Notes under the pieces: model-generated
Seen by the model: only the letters and a program-made list of their open reading frames with translations
What the model was told of the DNA's origin: nothing
Database searches by the model: none
NCBI GenBank assembly: GCA_019749805.1
Contig: JAIEPH010000066.1
Coordinates: 1-64,000 of the forward strand
Reading direction: 5' to 3'
Length of the DNA stretch: 64,000 bases
Source: Mycobacteriaceae bacterium
GTDB lineage: Bacteria > Actinomycetota > Actinomycetes > Mycobacteriales > Mycobacteriaceae
Part shown: positions 24,841 to 32,980 of the stretch, piece by piece
Layout: each line of letters starts with the position of its first letter
Numbering within the stretch: position 1 is the stretch's first letter
Program-made: the position numbers and the translations under genes

Positions 24841-25305
24841 ATGGCTAGAACGTACGCAACCGCCGACGCCGTCGATCTGCCGCAGCTGCTGGATTTCGTC
24901 CGGCCACGACATCGCATGGTGCTCACCACATTTCGATCGGACGGATCGTTGCAGAGTTCGCCGGTGACCGGCGGTGTCGACGATCACGGTCGTATCGTCA
25001 TCGCGACCTACCCACAACGCGCCAAGTCGGCCAACCTGAAGCGCACCCCGAGGGCCAGCGTCACCGTCTTGTCAGACGAATTCAACGGCGCCTACGTGCA
25101 AGTCGACGGCGACGCCGAGGTCATCGACCTGCCCGATGCCGTCGAGCCGCTGGTCGACTACTTCCGCGCCGTCGCCGGCGAACATCCCGACTGGGACGAA
25201 TACCGAAAGGCGATGATCGACCAGGGCAAGTGCCTGATCCGCGTCACGCCCACGCGGTGGGGCCCGGTGGCTACCGGCGGCTTCCCACCGGAGCAAGCGC
25301 AGTAG
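24841..25305 (+). CDS. PPOX-class, probably F420-dependent, oxidoreductase
   Basis: A 154-residue split-barrel protein of the pyridoxamine-oxidase-like family common in mycobacteria (Rv1155-like). Seen are the first strands RHRMVLTTFRSDGSLQSSPV and the cofactor-phosphate region YPQRAKSANLKRTPRASV. F420 rather than FMN use is inferred from the actinobacterial subgroup. Confidence 0.8.
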   Translation: MARTYATADAVDLPQLLDFVRPRHRMVLTTFRSDGSLQSSPVTGGVDDHGRIVIATYPQRAKSANLKRTPRASVTVLSDEFNGAYVQVDGDAEVIDLPDAVEPLVDYFRAVAGEHPDWDEYRKAMIDQGKCLIRVTPTRWGPVATGGFPPEQAQ

Positions 25306-25308
25306 CAC

Positions 25309-25440
25309 TCAGCCGTCGATGTCCCCGAAGTAGCGCTTCTTGACCAACGCCTCGGTGAGCTTGGTCTCCTCGTCGCCGCCCTCGAACGGCGTCTCGTCCC
25401 AGCCGGCGATCTCGAATTCCGCCTTGATTTGTGTGGTCAT
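25309..25440 (-). pseudogene. N-terminal fragment of a DUF3224-like protein
   Basis: A 43-codon frame (ATG 25440 to TGA 25309) with a clear protein-like sequence: TQIKAEFEIAGWDETPFE, then LVKKRYFGDIDG and stop. This resembles the first third of DUF3224 proteins, normally about 130 residues. The missing part is not found downstream, where the oppositely oriented gene 24841-25305 begins immediately. Likely a remnant, though a short functional protein cannot be excluded. Confidence 0.5.
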
Positions 25441-25532
25441 CAAGGGGGAATACCCGCCGATAACGCTTGGGAATCGAAAGGCCGGAGAGCGCGCATCGCG
25501 GCGTATGTGGTAGTCAGAGCAGTGGGGACGCG

Positions 25533-25578
25533 TTGCGTCGGATAGCTAGTCAAACTATAGTCTGGACACATGTCCAGA
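25533..25578 (+). promoter_or_regulatory. Sigma-A-like promoter with TetR-type operator
   Basis: A -35 TTGCGT (25533-25538), a 17-base spacer and a -10 TATAGT (25556-25561) precede a palindrome TCTGGACA-CA-TGTCCAGA (25561-25578) with perfect 8-base arms. The operator core GGACA-NN-TGTCC starts 2 bases after the -10, so bound repressor would block initiation. The same layout with the same core is found at 36632-36674. Confidence 0.75.
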
Positions 25579-25596
25579 GAGGTTCGGAGTATTTGA

Positions 25597-25656
25597 GTGA
25601 CACGATTTGTCCTGCTCACCGGACCTGGACCTGTCCGCCTGCGCGCCTCGTCGTGA
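25597..25656 (+). other. Possible 19-codon leader reading frame
   Basis: GTG 25597 opens a 19-codon frame ending TGA 25654-25656, seven bases before the glycosyltransferase ATG at 25664. It lies in the transcribed leader predicted from the promoter at 25533-25561. No strong ribosome site is visible; it may be chance. Confidence 0.25.
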
Positions 25657-25663
25657 GCTGAAT

Positions 25664-26899
25664 ATGCGCATCGCACTGCTGTCTTATCGGAGTAAGACCC
25701 ACTGTGGCGGGCAAGGGGTCTACGTCCGGCACCTGTCCCGCGGTCTCGTCGAGCTGGGCCACGACGTCGAGGTGTTCTCGGGCCAGCCGTACCCCGGCGG
25801 TCTCGATCCCCGGGTACGCCTGACCAAGGTGCCGAGCCTGGATCTGTACCGCGAACCGGACCCGTTCCGCATCCCGTGGCCCAACGAGATCAAGACGACC
25901 ATCGACCTGCGCGAGCTGCTGACGACATGGACCGCCGGGTTCCCCGAACCCAAGACGTTCAGCCTGCGGGCCGCCCGTTCGCTCGCCGACCGCCTCGACG
26001 ACTTCGATGTCGTCCATGACAACCAGTGCCTTGGCTCCGGTCTGCTGAAGATCGCCGATCTGGGCCTGCCGGTGGTGGCGACCGTGCACCACCCGATCAC
26101 GCGGGACCGCGTGCTGGACGTGTCCGCGGCACCCTGGTGGCGCAAGCCGCTGGTGCGCCGTTGGTACGGCTTCGCCGAGATGCAGAAGGATGTCGCGAGG
26201 CGCATCCCCGAGCTGCTGACCGTCTCGTCGACGTCTGCCGCCGATATCGCCGACGACTTCGGGGTGTCGCCGGATCAGCTGCACGTCGTACCGCTTGGCG
26301 TGGACACCGAACTGTTCAAGCCGTCCGAGCGGCGGGTGCGCAACCGCATCATCGCGATCGCCAGCGCCGACGTCCCGCTCAAGGGCGTCGCACACTTGCT
26401 GAACGCCGTCGCGAGGCTGCGTGTGGAACGTGACCTCGAACTGCAGCTCGTCGCCAAGCTCGAGCCCAACGGACCGACCGAGAAACTGATCGCCGAACTC
26501 GGCATCTCCGACATCGTGCACAGCTCGAGCGGGGTCACCGACACCGAGCTCGCCGACTTGCTGGCTTCCGCTGAAGTCGCCTGCATCCCTTCGCTTTACG
26601 AGGGCTTCTCGCTGCCGGCGGTGGAGGCGATGGCCAGCGGCACACCGATCGTCGCCAGCCGCGCGGGGGCGCTGCCCGAGGTCGTCGGCGCCGACGGTGA
26701 TTGCGCCCGGTTGGTCACTCCGGCCGATGTCGACGAGTTGACCAGCGTGCTGGCCGAACTCCTCGACTCGCCGCTGGAACTACGCCGCCTCGGGGCCAAT
26801 GGCCGCCAGCGCGCGCTGGATGTCTTCAGTTGGGAATCCGTCGCCGCGCAGACGGTTTCGGTATACGAACAAGCACGTGAGCGAGTCGCCGAATGCTGA
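25664..26899 (+). CDS. GT4-family glycosyltransferase
   Basis: A 411-residue protein starting at MRIALLSYRSK. The N-terminal domain has the Gly-rich acceptor loop (GGQGVYVRHLSRGL). The C-terminal domain has the GT-B donor-site pattern PLGVDTELFKP and EGFSLPAVEAMASGTPIVAS (E-x7-E). It transfers a sugar from a nucleotide donor, acceptor unknown. It overlaps the methyltransferase gene by 7 bases and heads a three-gene operon controlled by the promoter at 25533. Confidence 0.88.
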   Translation: MRIALLSYRSKTHCGGQGVYVRHLSRGLVELGHDVEVFSGQPYPGGLDPRVRLTKVPSLDLYREPDPFRIPWPNEIKTTIDLRELLTTWTAGFPEPKTFSLRAARSLADRLDDFDVVHDNQCLGSGLLKIADLGLPVVATVHHPITRDRVLDVSAAPWWRKPLVRRWYGFAEMQKDVARRIPELLTVSSTSAADIADDFGVSPDQLHVVPLGVDTELFKPSERRVRNRIIAIASADVPLKGVAHLLNAVARLRVERDLELQLVAKLEPNGPTEKLIAELGISDIVHSSSGVTDTELADLLASAEVACIPSLYEGFSLPAVEAMASGTPIVASRAGALPEVVGADGDCARLVTPADVDELTSVLAELLDSPLELRRLGANGRQRALDVFSWESVAAQTVSVYEQARERVAEC

Positions 26900-27609
26900 C
26901 CGTTGATTACGACCGACTGGGCGTCGGCGCGGGCACGAAGGTGATCGACGTCGGCTGCGGCGCAGGCAGGCACACCTTCGAGGCCTACCGCCGCGGCGCT
27001 GACGTCATCGGCTTCGATCAGAGTGTCCAGGACCTCAACGACGTCGACGAGATCCTGCAGGCCATGAAGGACCAGGGCGAGGCCCCGGCTTCGGCGACAG
27101 CCCAGGCGGTCAAGGGCGATGCGCTCGATCTTCCTTATGCCGACGGCACTTTCGACTGCGTGATCGCCTCGGAGATCCTGGAGCACGTGCCCGAGGACGA
27201 CCGGGCGATCTCGGAACTGGTCCGCGTGCTCAAACCCGGTGGCTCACTGGCGATCACGGTGCCGCGCTGGCTGCCGGAGAAGGTGTGCTGGATCCTCTCC
27301 GACGAGTATCACGCCAACGAGGGCGGGCACATCCGGATCTACCAGGCCGACGTGTTGCGCGACAAGGTGCTCGCCCATGGCCTGCGGCTCACCGGCACGC
27401 ACCATGCACATGCGCTGCACGCACCGTACTGGTGGCTGAAATGTGCTGTTGGAACGGAGAAGTCGGATCATCCCGCAGTGACCGCGTACCACAAGCTGCT
27501 GGTGTGGGACATGATGAGCCGGCCCTGGCTTACGCGCGCCGCGGAGGCGGTGCTCAACCCGCTGATCGGTAAGAGCGTCGCGATGTACTTCGAAAAGCCG
27601 GCGGTTTGA
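26893..27609 (+). CDS. Class I SAM-dependent methyltransferase
   Basis: A 238-residue methyltransferase with SAM motif VIDVGCGAGRHTFEA, acidic VIGFDQS, motif II-like DGTFDCVIASEILEHV and motif III VLKPGGSLAIT. It overlaps its upstream neighbour by 7 bases and the downstream gene by 4. It probably methylates the glycoconjugate made by the operon, which is inference. Confidence 0.85.
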   Translation: MLTVDYDRLGVGAGTKVIDVGCGAGRHTFEAYRRGADVIGFDQSVQDLNDVDEILQAMKDQGEAPASATAQAVKGDALDLPYADGTFDCVIASEILEHVPEDDRAISELVRVLKPGGSLAITVPRWLPEKVCWILSDEYHANEGGHIRIYQADVLRDKVLAHGLRLTGTHHAHALHAPYWWLKCAVGTEKSDHPAVTAYHKLLVWDMMSRPWLTRAAEAVLNPLIGKSVAMYFEKPAV

Positions 27610-28679
27610 CGTTGAGTCGTGACATCCCAAGAATAGCCGGCGTCCTGACGCCTGCGCAGTGCCGCCAGACCGCCCAGTCGATCGCAGACACCCAAGAGTC
27701 TTCGGGCGCGATCCCGTGGTTCGAGGGCGGCCATACCGACCCGTGGGATCACGTCGAAAACGCGATGGCACTGACGGTGGCCGGACTGCTGGAGCCCGCC
27801 CGCGGCGCGTTCGAATGGTGCCGCAGGACGCAGCGCCCCGATGGCTCATGGCCCATCCAATTCCGCAACGGCGTCGTCGAGGACTCCAACAGCGACAGCA
27901 ACTTCTGTGCTTACATCGCGACCGGGGTGTGGCACCACGTGCTGGTCACCGGCGATCGCCGGTTCGCCGAGAAGATGTGGCCGGTGGTGACCAAGGCTGT
28001 CGACTTCGTGCTCGACATGCAGCTCAGCGGTGGCGAAATCTCTTGGGCCAGAAGCCCAAACGGGCTCGAGCCCGAAGCACTGCTCACCGGATGCTCGAGT
28101 ATCTATCACAGCCTTCGTTGCGCGCTGGCGCTCGCGGACTACTTCGGGGATCCGCAGCCGGAGTGGGAGCTCGCGGTGGGTCGCCTCGGCCACGTGATCG
28201 CCGAGCATCCGGACGTCTTCGTGACCAAGGACCGCTGGTCGATGGAGTGGTACTACCCGGTGCTGGGTGGTGCGATGCGCGGTGACGCCGCGCGGGCACG
28301 CATCGACGAACGGTGGGACAACTTCGTGGTGGCCGGTCTCGGCATCCGATGCGTCGACGACAGGCCGTGGGTCACCGGGGCCGAAACCTGCGAGCTGGTA
28401 ATGGCTTTGGATGCGATCGGCGATACGGCTCGCGCACACGAGCAATTCGCGGCGATGCACCACCTGCGCGAGGAGGACGGCTCCTACTGGACCGGCCTCG
28501 TGTACGCCGACGGGAAACGGTGGCCGGTGGAACGCACCACGTGGACCGGCGCGGCGATGATTCTCGCCGCCGACGCGCTGTCGCGCACGACGCCGGCCAA
28601 CGGCATCTTCCGCGGCGCCGATCTGCCGCGCGGCCTCGTTGGCGAGTACGACTGCGAGTGCGCGACCAGCGACCGCTAG
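27606..28679 (+). CDS. Alpha/alpha-toroid (terpene cyclase / prenyltransferase-like) protein
   Basis: A 357-residue protein with repeated helical hairpins and QW/PFTB-like motifs (RRTQRPDGSWP, EEDGSYWTG). It is often annotated as prenyltransferase, but the DDxxD or DxDD catalytic motifs of cyclases are not obvious. It may be a glycan- or lipid-processing toroid. Start is TTG 27606 or TTG 27612, both overlapping or touching the previous stop. Third gene of the operon. Confidence 0.7.
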   Translation: MTLSRDIPRIAGVLTPAQCRQTAQSIADTQESSGAIPWFEGGHTDPWDHVENAMALTVAGLLEPARGAFEWCRRTQRPDGSWPIQFRNGVVEDSNSDSNFCAYIATGVWHHVLVTGDRRFAEKMWPVVTKAVDFVLDMQLSGGEISWARSPNGLEPEALLTGCSSIYHSLRCALALADYFGDPQPEWELAVGRLGHVIAEHPDVFVTKDRWSMEWYYPVLGGAMRGDAARARIDERWDNFVVAGLGIRCVDDRPWVTGAETCELVMALDAIGDTARAHEQFAAMHHLREEDGSYWTGLVYADGKRWPVERTTWTGAAMILAADALSRTTPANGIFRGADLPRGLVGEYDCECATSDR

Positions 28680-28699
28680 CGCGTCCCGCCATCACCCGG

Positions 28700-29554
28700 T
28701 CACGACGACTGCACCTCCAATTCGGTCCAGTATCTCTGGGCGTCGCCATGCCATTCGTCGTGGCGGCGATGAAACAAGGCAGCGGCCTGAGGGCCAGGCC
28801 AGTCGTGATCGAGCAGTTCACGCGGAAGCCCGGGATCCAGGAAGGGAAATCGTCGCCACGCGTGAACCAACCGCACCTGCGCTCGGAATGCCTCTACCGG
28901 TGTGGCGGCGCGCAGCTTGCCGAAGGTGGTGAGGAAGTCCGCATACCGCTCCTCGACTTCGCCCAGATTCCACGCGTCCCCGATGAGTGACTCCGTCTTG
29001 CCGATAGAGGCGAGCCTGCCCGTCCAGGCGAACGCCCGTCCCTCGAGGCCGAGCTCGTCGATGATCGTTGCGACTTCACCGACTTTGCTCACGTCCGGAA
29101 GAATCCAGATCCCTGGGCTGGGTGACCCCATCCCCAGCCACGTGAGTTGCGTGCGCAGCCGATGGCGCAGTTGCCGCTGTGTCTCCGGGATGCCGACAGA
29201 GAGGACGAGCCATTCTCCGTCCCACGGCGACGTGTCCGTCAGGAAGCCGTAGATGCGCCGGGCGCCTTCCGTCAGAAGCCGAGTTCCGGGCTGCGTGATA
29301 TGCCACGACACCCGGCGACCTGACTTCTCAGACTGCAGTACTCCGTGGGCTGCCGACCGTGCGATCGCTTGACGAGCGGCCTTCTCCTCGACTCCGAGAA
29401 CTCCGAGGCTCGACACCAACGTCGCGGTCCAGACAGAGACTCCGCGCGGTCGCACAAACTCGCCCAGGATCGTGAGCAGGAGGCTGCGCGCACTCGACCC
29501 CACCTCCCGGCGCTCCGACCCCGCGAGCGCAGCGTCGTGCTCGGCGGCCGTCAT
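28700..29554 (-). CDS. PaaX-family transcriptional regulator
   Basis: A 284-residue regulator from ATG 29554. It has an N-terminal winged-helix domain (residues 20-90, SLLLTILGEFVRPRG) followed by the PaaX-specific middle and C-terminal domains (WLVLSVGIPETQRQLRHRLR). PaaX proteins bind aryl-CoA esters such as phenylacetyl-CoA. Being divergent from boxB, this one is expected to respond to benzoyl-CoA or a related thioester. It lies at the left boundary of the box cluster. Confidence 0.8.
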   Translation of the reverse strand: MTAAEHDAALAGSERREVGSSARSLLLTILGEFVRPRGVSVWTATLVSSLGVLGVEEKAARQAIARSAAHGVLQSEKSGRRVSWHITQPGTRLLTEGARRIYGFLTDTSPWDGEWLVLSVGIPETQRQLRHRLRTQLTWLGMGSPSPGIWILPDVSKVGEVATIIDELGLEGRAFAWTGRLASIGKTESLIGDAWNLGEVEERYADFLTTFGKLRAATPVEAFRAQVRLVHAWRRFPFLDPGLPRELLDHDWPGPQAAALFHRRHDEWHGDAQRYWTELEVQSS

Positions 29555-29720
29555 AGGCCCATCCTTTCGTACTCGACGCGCCGCACCCGGTAAGGGGTGC
29601 ATCCCAAGACTGGCTGACCGATGGCGACATAACAGCGACGATTCGACAACCTAACGCTGATCCCATGTAGAGGAACGTCCGTCGTTACCGCACCATGAAC
29701 TCGCCAGCCATCTGGATAAA

Positions 29721-29765
29721 TTCTACAGAACTATTGCGATCCAGCGCTATGATGTAGAACAATAG
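29721..29765. promoter_or_regulatory. Spaced inverted repeats in the boxB promoter
   Basis: TTCTACA (29721-29727) and TGTAGAA (29753-29759) are perfect complements centred 32 bases apart, about three helical turns. CTATTG (29731-29736) and CAATAG (29760-29765) form a second pair. A -10-like TATGAT lies at 29748-29753 inside the arrangement. Likely target of the divergent PaaX-type regulator. Confidence 0.5.
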
Positions 29766-29787
29766 AGAACAGACCCTGGAGGGCAGT

Positions 29788-31269
29788 GTGACGGTTGACG
29801 AGACACGAACAGGCACAGCGCCAGCCCCCATGGGGCCGCTGAGCAAGATCGACTACAGCGAGCGCATCCCGAACAACGTGAACCTGTCGGAAGACCGCCG
29901 GCTGCAGCGGGCACTCGAGGGATGGCAACCGAAGTTCCTGGAATGGTGGCGGTCGCTCGGTCCTGAACTTCCGACGAAAGACGTCTATCTACGCACCGCG
30001 GTCGCCGTCGGACGGGATGGCTGGGCGCATTTCGACTATGTCCCGATGAACGAGTACCGCTGGGGCATCTTCCTCGCCGAACGCGATGGCGATCGGATGA
30101 TCGGATTCGGGAAGCACAAGGGCGAGCCGGCGTGGCAGGAGGTACCCGGTGAATACCGGGCCGAGCTGATGCGACTGATCATCGTTCAGGGAGACACCGA
30201 ACCGGCATCCGTCGAACAGCAGCGCATCCTGGGCCGAAGCGCACCCAGCCTCTACGACCTCCGAAACCTGTTCCAGGTCAACGTCGAAGAGGGCCGCCAC
30301 CTCTGGGCGATGGTGTACCTGCTGCACGCATACTTCGGTCGGGACGGCAGAGACGAGGCCGAGCAGCTACTCAAGCGAAACTCCGGCGATGTGAACACGC
30401 CGCGAATCCTCGGTGCGTTCAACGAGAAGACGACCGACTGGCTGCAGTTCTTCATGTTCACCTATTTCACCGACCGTGACGGCAAGTATCAGCTCGGAAC
30501 GCTGAAGGAATCGGCGTTCGATCCCTTGGCGCGAACCTGCGAGTTCATGCTGAAGGAAGAAGCCCACCACATGTTCGTCGGCACCACCGGAGTGCAGCGC
30601 ACGGTCGAGCGCACTGCGGAGTTGATGGCGATACACGGCACGGACGAGGTCTTCGAGCACGGCGGAATTCCGCTGTCAGTCATTCAGAAGTATCTGAACG
30701 CCCAGTTCTCCGTGTCGATGGACCTGTTCGGGTCGGAGCTGTCGTCCAATGCCGCTGCGTACTACACCGGCGGACTGAAGGGGCGTTGGCAGGAGACCCG
30801 TCGCAAAGATGACCACATCCTGGCGGACGCCGCCTACCCAGTCCGACTGGTGACGGCTGGCCGTATCACCGAGGAATCGGTGCCATATCTCAATGCTCTC
30901 AATTCTGACCTGCGCGACGAGTACGTCGCCGACTGCCGGAACGGTGTACGCCGATGGAACCAGGCGCTCGAAAACGCGGGCTGCCAAGAGCGATTGGTCC
31001 TCCCGCACGAGGGTTTCAATCGAAGTATCGGCAACTACGCCGGGCATTTCATCTCACCGGACGGCGACGTACTGACGGGCGAGGACTGGCATCGCGGCGA
31101 GGACGACTGGCTGCCGACCGACGAGGACCGGTCCCGTGTTGCCGACCTGATGGTGGCGCACTACACGCCAGGTGAGTTCGCTGGTTGGATCGCACCGCCG
31201 AAGACCGGAATCAACGACCAGCCAGTCGAATTCGACTACGTGCACCTACGTGACGAAGCCTTGGCCTGA
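29788..31269 (+). CDS. boxB: Benzoyl-CoA 2,3-epoxidase subunit B (BoxB)
   Basis: A 493-residue diiron oxygenase component. Ferritin-like iron ligands are visible in VNVEEGRHLWAMVYLLH and KEEAHHMFVG. Its N-terminal KIDYSERIPNNVNLSEDRRLQRALEGW is a BoxB signature. It epoxidises benzoyl-CoA with O2 and electrons from a reductase. GTG 29788 has GGAGGG 8 bases upstream. The order boxB-boxC-bclA-reductase-ferredoxin supports the call. Confidence 0.92.
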   Translation: MTVDETRTGTAPAPMGPLSKIDYSERIPNNVNLSEDRRLQRALEGWQPKFLEWWRSLGPELPTKDVYLRTAVAVGRDGWAHFDYVPMNEYRWGIFLAERDGDRMIGFGKHKGEPAWQEVPGEYRAELMRLIIVQGDTEPASVEQQRILGRSAPSLYDLRNLFQVNVEEGRHLWAMVYLLHAYFGRDGRDEAEQLLKRNSGDVNTPRILGAFNEKTTDWLQFFMFTYFTDRDGKYQLGTLKESAFDPLARTCEFMLKEEAHHMFVGTTGVQRTVERTAELMAIHGTDEVFEHGGIPLSVIQKYLNAQFSVSMDLFGSELSSNAAAYYTGGLKGRWQETRRKDDHILADAAYPVRLVTAGRITEESVPYLNALNSDLRDEYVADCRNGVRRWNQALENAGCQERLVLPHEGFNRSIGNYAGHFISPDGDVLTGEDWHRGEDDWLPTDEDRSRVADLMVAHYTPGEFAGWIAPPKTGINDQPVEFDYVHLRDEALA

Positions 31270-31279
31270 GGAGACAGTC

Positions 31280-32980
31280 ATGACCGCTGTTACGACTGCG
31301 CCCGGGATGCGGGTGGATGCATCCGCCGTCGCGTTCGCGACCGAACCCTCCGGATATCGACACTGGCGGTTGCAGACTGACGGGTCGATCGCGACGCTCA
31401 CGCTCACCGTGGACCCGCACGCCGGACTCGTCCCCGGGTACGAGCTCAAAATGAACTCGTACGACCTGGGCGTCGATATCGAGCTCTACGACGCCGTCCA
31501 GCGCCTGCGATTCGAGCATCCGGAAGTGAAAGCCGTCGTGGTGACCGGCGGAATGGACCGGATGTTCTGCGCAGGGGCCAACATCCGGATGCTCGCCCAG
31601 TCACCACACACATGGAAGGTGAACTTTTGCAAGTTCACCAACGAAACCCGCAACGGCATAGAGGATGCGACCGAGTGCTCCGGTCAGACGTACATCGCTG
31701 CGCTCAACGGCACAGCGGCAGGCGGCGGATACGAACTGGCGCTGGCGTGCGACCAGATCGTCCTGGTCGACGACGGCGCGTCTGCCGTCTCCCTGCCCGA
31801 GGTTCCGTTGCTAGGCGTCCTACCAGGCACCGGCGGCTTGACGAGGGTGGTCGACAAACGCAAGGTGCGAAAGGACCGTGCGGATGTGTTTGCGACGAAA
31901 TCAGAAGGGGTGCGTGGGGATACCGCCGTCGAGTGGGGTCTCATAGACGAGGCGGTGCCCCCGGCGCGCTTTGATTCACGAGTTCAGGCGATGGCTGAGA
32001 AGGCTGCCGACAGCTCATCGCGACCCGACGATCCGGATGGCGTCGCCCTGACGCCGCTGTCACGACGGACCGAGGACGATGCGATCGCCTACCGCTACGT
32101 TCGAGCGACGTTGCACCACGCGGAGCGTCGCGTCGACATCGTGGTGTCCGCGCCTGATGCGGCGCCACCACCGGACGCCGACGGCGTCATCTCACAAGGT
32201 GCGGACTACTGGCCGTTGGCGTTCACCCGCGAGCTGGATGACTTGATCCTGCACCTCCGAACAAATGAAATCGACCTGGGCACCTGGGTGTTTCGCGTCG
32301 TCGGCGAGCGCGATCGGGTACGGGCATATGACCGGCAACTTCGCGAGCTCGCGGATGACTGGTTCATCAACGAGGTGATCCACTACTACAAGCGGACACT
32401 CAAGCGCCTGGATGTGACGAGCCGCAGCCTTTTCGCGGTAATCGAGCCGGGCAGCGCATACGTCGGGCTACTGCTGGAGCTGGCCCTGGCCAGTGATCGC
32501 CAGTACATGCTCGAGGGGGTCTACGAAGATGCCGAGCCGGACGCATCTCCTGCCGCGCTCGAAGTGACCGAATCGAACTTCGGCGCGTTTCCCATGGGCA
32601 ACGGGCTGACGCGGCTGGAGTCCCGCTTCTATGGCCACCCCGACCTCCTCGCCGCGGTAGCCGACCGAATCGATGAACCCCTGTCTGCGGACGTGGCCGG
32701 TCGGCTCGGGTTGGTCACGGCTGTTCTCGACGACATCGATTTTGGCGAGGAACTTCGTCTGGTCCTCGAGGAGCGTGCGGCGTTGTCACCAGACGCGTTG
32801 ACCGGCATGGAAGCCAATCACCGGTTCGTCGGGCCGGAAACCCAGGAGTCGAAGATCTTCGGCCGACTGACCGCGTGGCAGAACTGGATCTTCCTGCGGC
32901 CCAACGCAGCCGGCCCCGACGGCGCGCTGAGGCGATACGGTACCGGCGCACGCGCAAGCTTCGAAACCGAGCGGACGTGA
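31280..32980 (+). CDS. boxC: Benzoyl-CoA-dihydrodiol lyase (BoxC)
   Basis: A 566-residue member of the crotonase superfamily. The oxyanion-hole segment MFCAGANIRML and GTAAGGGYELALACD, plus the extra C-terminal crotonase-like half, match BoxC. It hydrolytically opens the epoxide of benzoyl-CoA to 3,4-dehydroadipyl-CoA semialdehyde and formate. It follows boxB by 10 bases with GAGGAG ahead of the ATG. Confidence 0.92.
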   Translation: MTAVTTAPGMRVDASAVAFATEPSGYRHWRLQTDGSIATLTLTVDPHAGLVPGYELKMNSYDLGVDIELYDAVQRLRFEHPEVKAVVVTGGMDRMFCAGANIRMLAQSPHTWKVNFCKFTNETRNGIEDATECSGQTYIAALNGTAAGGGYELALACDQIVLVDDGASAVSLPEVPLLGVLPGTGGLTRVVDKRKVRKDRADVFATKSEGVRGDTAVEWGLIDEAVPPARFDSRVQAMAEKAADSSSRPDDPDGVALTPLSRRTEDDAIAYRYVRATLHHAERRVDIVVSAPDAAPPPDADGVISQGADYWPLAFTRELDDLILHLRTNEIDLGTWVFRVVGERDRVRAYDRQLRELADDWFINEVIHYYKRTLKRLDVTSRSLFAVIEPGSAYVGLLLELALASDRQYMLEGVYEDAEPDASPAALEVTESNFGAFPMGNGLTRLESRFYGHPDLLAAVADRIDEPLSADVAGRLGLVTAVLDDIDFGEELRLVLEERAALSPDALTGMEANHRFVGPETQESKIFGRLTAWQNWIFLRPNAAGPDGALRRYGTGARASFETERT

